Shown here one piece after another: positions 27,385-34,600 of a stretch of 46,503 bases of DNA. Source of the DNA: DATKKM01 sp036741795 (GTDB taxonomy: Bacteria > Chloroflexota > Dehalococcoidia > SM23-28-2 > RBG-16-64-32); assembly GCA_036741795.1 (NCBI GenBank), contig DAINRO010000009.1:1-46503 (forward strand), given 5' to 3'. The notes below the pieces were generated by a model. The model saw only the letters and a list, made by a program, of their open reading frames with translations, searched no databases and was not told where the DNA came from. Both the position numbers and the translations under genes were made by a program. Within the stretch, counting starts at the first letter, position 1. The number at the start of each line of letters is the position of its first letter.

Positions 27385-28350
27385 ATGCCAGCGAAGGGGA
27401 TGCCAATGGTGTTGCTCCTTGCACTGGTTCCATTCACTCTGTTCGCGGCGTGCGATGGAGGTGAGGAGGACGTTGATGCTGAGCCAGCCGACCCTTCGAT
27501 TCCCACACCGGCCTATGATTGGTCCGATGAGCCCTGGAACGTAGTGGTCTCCCTCCCGATCTTCGCTGACTTCGTCCGGGAAATGGGTGGCGACCAGGTG
27601 GCAGTGGCATCATTGATTCCGCCGGGCGCAGATCCGCACACCTTCGTGCCAGACGATGAGGCAGCAACACTCGTCCAGGAGGCTGACCTGGTCCTGGTCA
27701 ATGGCCTGGGGTTAGACCAACCCACAATCGACTTCGTCCAGGCGAACCGGCCAGATGGTCGCCTGTTCATGGTCGACTTCGTCCGGAACGTGCCTTCCCC
27801 CAGCACGCAACAACCTATCGGCGGGTTTCCCATATTCGCCAAGGAGGTGGGCGATAATCCTCACCTCTATCTCGATCCGGAATTGGTATCCATTTACGCA
27901 GAGACGGTCTCACACAGCATGGTCATCATCGACGAGATCAACGAGCCGTACTACGACGCGCTATTCGCAGCGTACGTAGAGCGCATCAAGGCCCTCCACC
28001 AGCACATCGAATCGGACATGGCAGCAATTCCCGCTGAGAATCGATCGTTAGTAACCGAGCACGATTCCATGATCCATTGGGCCAATCGGTACGGCCTTAC
28101 CATCGCGGGTACGCTGGCCGAAGACGGTGAAGATGCTATTCGGTCAGCCCTGGAATCCGGGCAGCCGAATGCCGTCTTTACCGAGGTTGGAATGGGCGAC
28201 GGGGCTCTCGAATCGATCGCCAGCGATTACAACGCGCGCGTGTGCGCGCTGAGCACAGATTCAATCGAGGAAGAAGACCGTCCGTACATCGAGATGATGG
28301 AGTCCAACAGTGCAGAGATACTGTCATGCCTCGGCGGCGAGGCCCGCTGA
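27385..28350 (+). CDS. ZnuA/TroA-type metal-binding lipoprotein
   Basis: 321 residues. A lipobox LFAAC precedes an acidic linker. The body is a cluster A-I metal-binding fold with H85 (DPHTFVP), H160 (DNPHLYLDP), H226 (TEHDSM) and E267 (FTEVG) at the expected ligand positions. The typical long backbone helix is present around 165-215. It would deliver Zn or Mn to an ABC importer, but no permease or ATPase of that type is nearby. It lies 24 bases after the caspase-like gene. Confidence 0.9.
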   Translation: MPAKGMPMVLLLALVPFTLFAACDGGEEDVDAEPADPSIPTPAYDWSDEPWNVVVSLPIFADFVREMGGDQVAVASLIPPGADPHTFVPDDEAATLVQEADLVLVNGLGLDQPTIDFVQANRPDGRLFMVDFVRNVPSPSTQQPIGGFPIFAKEVGDNPHLYLDPELVSIYAETVSHSMVIIDEINEPYYDALFAAYVERIKALHQHIESDMAAIPAENRSLVTEHDSMIHWANRYGLTIAGTLAEDGEDAIRSALESGQPNAVFTEVGMGDGALESIASDYNARVCALSTDSIEEEDRPYIEMMESNSAEILSCLGGEAR

Positions 28351-28374
28351 ACGCCAAGCCGTGAGAGAATGACC

Positions 28375-28392
28375 CTAACCGGCGCCGGTTAG
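28375..28392. promoter_or_regulatory. perfect 18-bp palindrome before the subtilase gene
   Basis: CTAACCGGC followed by its exact complement GCCGGTTAG, without a spacer. It ends 14 bases before ATG 28407, in the place of the ribosome-binding site, and no other clear SD is seen. A repressor operator or a translation-blocking hairpin are both possible. There is no T-run, so it is not a terminator. Confidence 0.5.
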
Positions 28393-28406
28393 TCTGAGTC
28401 AGTCCA

Positions 28407-30119
28407 ATGCTCCCCGCATCGCGTTTGCTTTCGACTCTTCTTGCAGCTAGTGTCGTATCGCTCGTGCTACTCTCCTCCGATTCGGCCATCCCTGTCACCG
28501 GTCAAGAAGGTGATCTAGAAGGGCGCTACCTGGTGACGCTCCGCGCAGACGCTAGCCCGTCGACCTCAAATCGGGTCACCGAAACCTTCGGCATCCAACC
28601 ATTGACTTACTACTCCGAGGGAATTCGCGGTTTCGCCGCCATCGTCCCGGAGCATCGGCTGCAAGCTCTGCGTGACGATCCTGAGGTCCTGGCCGTGGAG
28701 CCGGACTCGATTATCAGGGCTGCTATCCACGAGAGCCCATTCCAGACGCTACCAACCGGAATCGATCGTATCGACGACGACCTGTACCCCGGCGCCGGGA
28801 TCGGGGGTGCGGCCGGGCCGGATATTAACGGGGATGTGGCAGTAATCGACAGTGGCATCGACATCGATCACCCTGACTTGAACGTTGCCGGCGGTGTGCG
28901 ATTCACCGGTCCTGCGTGCTCAGGCGGAAGCTTCGACGACGATTTTTTCCACGGGACGCATGTGGCAGGGACAATCGCCGCGAAGGATGACAACCGCGGA
29001 GTCGTGGGAGTTGCTCCTGGGGCACGGCTCTGGGCAATCAAGATTCTCGACTCAACTGGTAGCGGGTTCACATCGTGCGCCGTCGCCGGGTTCGATTGGG
29101 TGACCGGCCGCCGCAGAGAGTTCAACGACGGCTCCTTAGATGGCGATCCGGGGATCAACATCCTGGTCATCAACGCCAGCCTGGGCGGACCGCCCAGTGG
29201 AGCGTTGTGCACGGCAGTGAGCAACGCCGTAGCGAGAGGGATTCTTGTTGCGACGGCAGCGGGCAACGATGGCGAAGACGCGGCGACAAGCGGCCCCGGC
29301 AATTGCAGCAAGGGCCTGACCGTGTCGGCATATGCCGACTTCGACGGAGTCCCCGGTAGTTTTCTGGACCGGACAGTGTCCTTCAGCAACTGCACAGAAA
29401 CTGACGATGACTCTTTCGGATGCTTCAGCAACTTCGGGTCCTCGGTCGATCTCGCTGCACCCGGGGTAGAAATCGTGTCCACGGTCCCCAACGGGCTGTA
29501 CGCCTGGGCCGGGGGCACGAGTATGGCGACACCACACGTGGCAGGCGCTCTGCTCCTCTACCGCCTCCAGGGAGGTTACCATGAGCCGACTGACGGCCCG
29601 GTAGTCGCTTCGTCGCTGGTATCTGCCGGCTGGACGCAATCGCAAGCGAGCACATGCGGTTTCACCGGCGACCCGGACGGTTTCCGCGAGCCACTCCTCT
29701 TCCTCGGCGCCAACTGCTTTGGCGACCGCGACGGAGATGGGGTGCTTGACCAGGCGGACAATTGCCCCGACTGGGCGAACGCCGCGCAGAACCTGCCGCC
29801 CTGGGCCGTTCCCGGAGGTGACACCGATTGCGACGGGTTCGCCCGGGGGCACGAGGCTTATGGCTATTACCTGGCCGCTCGCCACTGTGCAGCGACATCG
29901 ACTCCGGGTGACGAAGAATTCGATAGCTGGCCAACCGACAACGACGATAACCGATGGACTAACCTGAGCGACGTCAGCCGTATCGCAAACTCCTACAACA
30001 CAAGCCTGGGCTCGCCTCTCTATCAGCCGCGGTTTGATGTGAACGCGGACGCAATAATCAATCTCGCTGACCTTGTGAGGTTTTCGCCGTTTTACAACAA
30101 GACCTGCCAGGGCCAATAG
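28407..30119 (+). CDS. secreted subtilase (S8) with TSP3 and dockerin-like C-terminus
   Basis: 570 residues. After a signal peptide (about 1-32) comes an I9-type propeptide (about 38-105), then an S8 domain with D148 (VAVIDSG), H182 (FHGTHVAG), N287 (AAGND) and S372 (GTSMATPHVAG), so it should be active. A TSP3 motif DRDGDGVLDQADNCP lies near 440-454. The last 65 residues hold two 12-residue EF-type loops, D511 to D522 and D544-x-N-x-D548 to D555, as in type I dockerins. The same C-terminal module ends the giant beta-helix protein, so both may dock to the same partner. No other protease is adjacent. Confidence 0.92.
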   Translation: MLPASRLLSTLLAASVVSLVLLSSDSAIPVTGQEGDLEGRYLVTLRADASPSTSNRVTETFGIQPLTYYSEGIRGFAAIVPEHRLQALRDDPEVLAVEPDSIIRAAIHESPFQTLPTGIDRIDDDLYPGAGIGGAAGPDINGDVAVIDSGIDIDHPDLNVAGGVRFTGPACSGGSFDDDFFHGTHVAGTIAAKDDNRGVVGVAPGARLWAIKILDSTGSGFTSCAVAGFDWVTGRRREFNDGSLDGDPGINILVINASLGGPPSGALCTAVSNAVARGILVATAAGNDGEDAATSGPGNCSKGLTVSAYADFDGVPGSFLDRTVSFSNCTETDDDSFGCFSNFGSSVDLAAPGVEIVSTVPNGLYAWAGGTSMATPHVAGALLLYRLQGGYHEPTDGPVVASSLVSAGWTQSQASTCGFTGDPDGFREPLLFLGANCFGDRDGDGVLDQADNCPDWANAAQNLPPWAVPGGDTDCDGFARGHEAYGYYLAARHCAATSTPGDEEFDSWPTDNDDNRWTNLSDVSRIANSYNTSLGSPLYQPRFDVNADAIINLADLVRFSPFYNKTCQGQ

Positions 30120-30149
30120 CGGCCCCGGCAGGTCCCGTGCATTTCGTCG

Positions 30150-31664
30150 CTACGAGCAAAGAACGTTATAGAGGTGCAATTGGCCCATGAGTGATATGTC
30201 TGAGAGGTTAATTGTGCCGTCTGCGTTGATGTCGAAGCGCCGGTTGTAGAGATGCTGAGTGGCCAATCCCAATGCCGAGTTGTACACAGCTCCAACACGT
30301 GAAACGTCCGAGAGGTTTGTCCTCTTGTCGTCGTTGTTATCGCTTGGCTGCGAGTCAACCGCCTCATTCAGGGGCACCGTGTTTGCAGCACATTTCTGTG
30401 TGTGCGATGTCGTGATATACCGTTCCACGCCGTTCCGGAATCCATCTACGTCGGCATCCCCGTTCAGATGCTCACCCGGATCGCCATCGGTCTGGCACGG
30501 GTTCGGAGTGACCGCGATTGCTGACTGGCTGTCCTTGAAGGCCTCAAGGTGCAGCATTACTTCGCCATAGTTGAACAGGAAGTCGCTGGTCGCTCCATCT
30601 GAATGCACCTTCCAGTCGGGTTGTGAATTGGTGTCAAACGTGGCGTCCAATGGATGTAGGCACATGCTCCCACTTCCAGGGCATGTGAAGCCCGGGCCTA
30701 GTGCTGTGGTGCCGCACACCGGGGAGAAGATGTATTCTGTCAGGTCTCCCATCAGGTCTCCGTCGCAGTCCGGGTTCCGAATTGGATCCGATTCTCCTGC
30801 CGGGCAAGGCCCTGCGGGCTCACTTTGATTGGGCAGAAGGTCGCCATCGATATCAGGATCGCAGGCGTCACCACCCCATCTGTCGGTGCGCATAAAGGGC
30901 TGACCCAGGACCTGGGACGGTGGCCCCTCGACAGGTCCGCCAAACGTGGTACGCATGAAGGGCTGTTGCCCAATTTGGCCCGAGGTTACCGCGGAATCGC
31001 CGTCCTTATCGGCCTGGTTGTTGTTGGTGGTCTGTGGGCAATTGTCCAGGTGGTCAGCGATGTTGTCGTTGTCTCCGTCCGCACATCCCACATCCCTCGG
31101 AATCGATTGATAGCCGGCCGTGTCGATCCCTGTGCCGGCTGGGCTGTTCGGCGGGTTCCAGTCGCCATCGTTATCGTACGTATCGCCACAGAAGGTCGCA
31201 TTGAACGCTCCGATCTCCGGACGACCTCCGATTGGGGCACTATTCTCGTCGTCTGGATCCAGGCCGACGCAGTAACCATCTCGATCCACATCGACGACGC
31301 CGCCCATTTGGTTGCAAACCGGGCCGTTGGCAGTGAGGACCTGCGAAGCGCCGTCAGGAAGAGTGGTGTTGGGGTCGCATCTGTCGCCGATGCCGTCATT
31401 GTCATAGTCGGCCTGGGTCGTGTTGTGCTCACTGAAGCAGTTGTCGGCCGTATTGTCGCGACCGTCGTTGTCACAGTCGTCCTCAGGATCGCAGTTAGTC
31501 GTCATCAAGCTCGAGGGCACGAATCGCAGTCCTCCTCCGCCACCGCCGGGCGGGAAGAGCAATTCGCACGCTTCGGGCACGCCGTTGCCGTCGAGATCAC
31601 CCGGCGGGCTAATCAGCCGTGGGTTCCACGGGTCGATATCTGTGTTGTCGGGGCCGCCCTGCAA
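30150..31664 (-). CDS. 3' part of giant surface protein (TSP3 repeats and dockerin-like end)
   Basis: 504 residues from TTG 31664, which is probably not a real start: the frame continues the upstream 1959-codon gene after a one-base deletion. It contains several TSP3-type Asp-rich calcium motifs (DNDGIGDRCD, DNDNIADHLDNCP) and Cys pairs. The C-terminus has two EF-type loops, DNNDDKRTNLSD and DINADGTINLSD, matching the subtilase tail (NLSDVSR is shared). If translated alone it would lack a signal peptide. Confidence 0.85.
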   Translation of the reverse strand: MQGGPDNTDIDPWNPRLISPPGDLDGNGVPEACELLFPPGGGGGGLRFVPSSLMTTNCDPEDDCDNDGRDNTADNCFSEHNTTQADYDNDGIGDRCDPNTTLPDGASQVLTANGPVCNQMGGVVDVDRDGYCVGLDPDDENSAPIGGRPEIGAFNATFCGDTYDNDGDWNPPNSPAGTGIDTAGYQSIPRDVGCADGDNDNIADHLDNCPQTTNNNQADKDGDSAVTSGQIGQQPFMRTTFGGPVEGPPSQVLGQPFMRTDRWGGDACDPDIDGDLLPNQSEPAGPCPAGESDPIRNPDCDGDLMGDLTEYIFSPVCGTTALGPGFTCPGSGSMCLHPLDATFDTNSQPDWKVHSDGATSDFLFNYGEVMLHLEAFKDSQSAIAVTPNPCQTDGDPGEHLNGDADVDGFRNGVERYITTSHTQKCAANTVPLNEAVDSQPSDNNDDKRTNLSDVSRVGAVYNSALGLATQHLYNRRFDINADGTINLSDISLMGQLHLYNVLCS

Positions 31665-34600
31665 GTCGTTGTCGGCGAGAAGGGGGCAAGTGTCGAGCCC
31701 GGTTGCTCCGTGAACTGCGACGAGAACAATGAGGTGCCTGCAGTGGCGGAGTTCTGAAGGCTGATGAGGCCGCCTTCGCCCCCGGCTGCGGTCAACGGAT
31801 TGTCCAGGGTGACGGCCAGGCGCGTGCGCCTTGCTTCGAACGGCGTGCAGAGGGCGCTGACGCTACCGACCAGCGGACTCGTCGAAGGGTCTCCGAGGAT
31901 GAAGACTGCCTTGTAGCTCTCCGCCGGGTCCTCATCTACCCGTCCATCCGGGGGTGCGTCGTTGTCGATGCCATCGACGGGGTCCTCGTTGGTGGCACCG
32001 TCGCCGTCGTTGTTGTTTGTAACAGGGGCATACACCATCACGTTGAGCACATGCGGTGCGTGCGGCGGGTAAGTCTGCCCGAAGAGCCTGACGAGGGCCG
32101 GACGGTCTTCGTCCGTCCTGCCGTCGCCGTCGTTGTCGAGGGTATCTGCGGCGTCCTCGTCGGCGATCCCGTCGCCGTCATCATCGAGGATACCGGCGGT
32201 CGTCAGGAACGACGGCATCTTCTCTGCTCCATCGGACAAGCCGTTAGCGGGGCTCACGTCCGCAACCAGCGGACCATAGCCGGATTCAGTGGAGATAACG
32301 TCGCCGTAGTTGAGGCTGGCGTCGACCAGGGTAAAGGTGACCGGCAATGGGTAGTTGCAGGTGTGCGACGGGGCGAGCGTCGTACCAACGACGGTGGATA
32401 CGGCTTCTCTAATCGCGCCGTCGGGGATGCTGGCACCGGGGGTAATCACCCAGCCTGGATCGGTGAGTTCGACGTAGCCGCCGCGGGTTTCGTGCAGCTT
32501 GCGTGGCGCCGGCTCGACGATTCTTCCCTGGATGTTTGCGTGCGCGTTCACCCGGGAGGGGTAGGCATCCATTTCCGCCACGTAAGGCCGCTCTCCGTTC
32601 GGTAGGACACCGCAGGCATCCCCGCCCGTGCTGGTAGCTTCGGTGTCCAGCTGCAGTGGGTCAGCGGCCTGCGGACAGACGTCCACGGAGTTGATGATGC
32701 GGTCACCATCAGCGTCCGTGCAGCCGGCGTCGGCGAAATCGGTTTGGCCGTCGAGGTCGTCGTCCACACCGTTCGTGCAGGAGGCGGTATCCCCGCCGCC
32801 CCCTCCTCCTTCTGGAGTGTCAGAAGCGTTATTGTCCGAGGCTTCGTCATCAGCGGCACACCAGCCGTCGGAGTCGGCATCAGTCCCAATACAGACTGGA
32901 TCCGAATAGCGGTTGATGCGGAGAACGTTCCCGAGGTCGAAGCCCAGCGGATTGAGATCGCATGCGTCCCCGTTGGCGTCGTGGAGATACCCCCAACCGA
33001 AGGGCAGCGGATTGCGGGCTTCAGCCTCCCACTGCGCGGCGTTGGATACAGTCGGGCAGTTGTCGTCCCAGTTGGTGTGCGAGTCACCATCACAGTCGAC
33101 GGTGCTGACGCCGAAGCACGGACCGGATGTCGGTTCGCAGGAATTGCCGATCTCGTCCGCGTCGGTGTCGGCCTGGTTCAGATTCGAGACCTGCGGGCAG
33201 TTATCGATGTTGTTAGGCACTGTGTCTCCGTCGCCATCGGGATTGTCTACGGTCTCGAATCTGAACAGCTTCGTGCCAGCTCCTGGAGTTACGAGGACGA
33301 CGCCGCCCGCTTCGTTCGGCGCCGAGAAAGGATTGTCGGCACTCGTGCTTTCGATCGTCATGCGGAATTCGAACGGGCCGCAGGCACGGTCGTAGCGATC
33401 GTAGTACTCGAGTGGGTTGCCCCAGACGACCTCCACCCGGTAGAGCGAGTTGGCGACTTCCTCGAAGACCAGGACGTTCACGTAATCGACGCCCACGCCT
33501 CCGTAGTAGCGCGCATGCGGGACTATCGGCGTACCGACCGGGTCTTCGTCGACCTTACCGTCGAAGTCGCTATCGATACCGTTTGCTGTGTCCTCGTCAA
33601 TGGATCCATCGCCATCATTGTCGATCTCCGAAAGACGGTCTCGATCCAGGTAGCCGTTCAGGAAGCGCGGGTATCTTTCGACTCCATTGATGATCCCGTC
33701 GGAATCATCGTCGCCACCAAAGGAACCGACGTTCACGAGATTGCTGGGCGAATTATCGATGCTCGCATTCTGAAGGGCGGGGATCTGGGCGTCACCCGTC
33801 GAGGAGGTGCAGTTGTCGCCGAAGCGGTAGGAGTAGTTGATCTCGGCGACGATACCGCCAATCGGGGTGCTGGACGTGGGGTTGATGTCCCACGGCGCGA
33901 TCATCCGCGTCTGGATGGGCAACGCCTGGCCCGGCGCGGTGGTGAAGCGCGTGTCGATGCTACTGGAGGTCGCCTCGAATCGGTTGCGGACAGCGCTGTC
34001 ACAGACATCACCGACGCTGTCCCCGTCGACGTCCTCCTGGCGAGGGTTATGAGCCAGCGGGCAATTGTCGGTAGCCGAAGAAATGCCGTCGTTATCGAAG
34101 TCTGTGTCGAACACCGCCGAGAACTCGGACGTGTTTCCCGGCGACTGGTCGGTTGAGGTAGCGGTGGCGAAGGCGTTGGTGGGGAACGGTTGGCTGGTCA
34201 GCACCAGGCTCCAGGCGCCGCTGGGTGCGGTCGCTGTGGTCGTCCCCATGAATCGCTTCCCCTCGCCGTTCCCGCTAGCATCGGCAACGTCAGTCAGAAA
34301 GACGTCAATGTCATGGCCGGCCCCGTTGGTGTTATCCAATGTCCCGGAGATGGTGAGCGTGGTGCCGATGTAAGTGGCGGCCGTGACGATGGGGAAGTTT
34401 TCGAGGTCGTTCGCACCCGTATCGCCGTCACCCGCATCGTTCGCGGTGACGCCGTTGGGGTGGAGCTCGATGCCCAGCTCGCCGTTCGAGTAGATCGAGT
34501 TTCCGCGGATCCGGTTTCCGGTGGCGGTGCCGTCGTAGACGACGACACCATCAGTCGTGTTGAAGGCGATTGTATTGCCTTGACCCGCGGCCGTGCCGCC

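Noticed and set aside
31698..31700. Programmed ribosomal frameshift in the giant gene
   Set aside because: No X-XXY-YYZ slippery heptamer is visible, and a one-base change in a C run explains it more simply.
30825..34156. Long plus-strand frames opposite the giant protein (about 310 and 470 codons)
   Set aside because: They are antisense to Asp-rich TSP3 repeats, whose GAY codons give Val/Ile-rich antisense frames; no ribosome-binding sites or domains.
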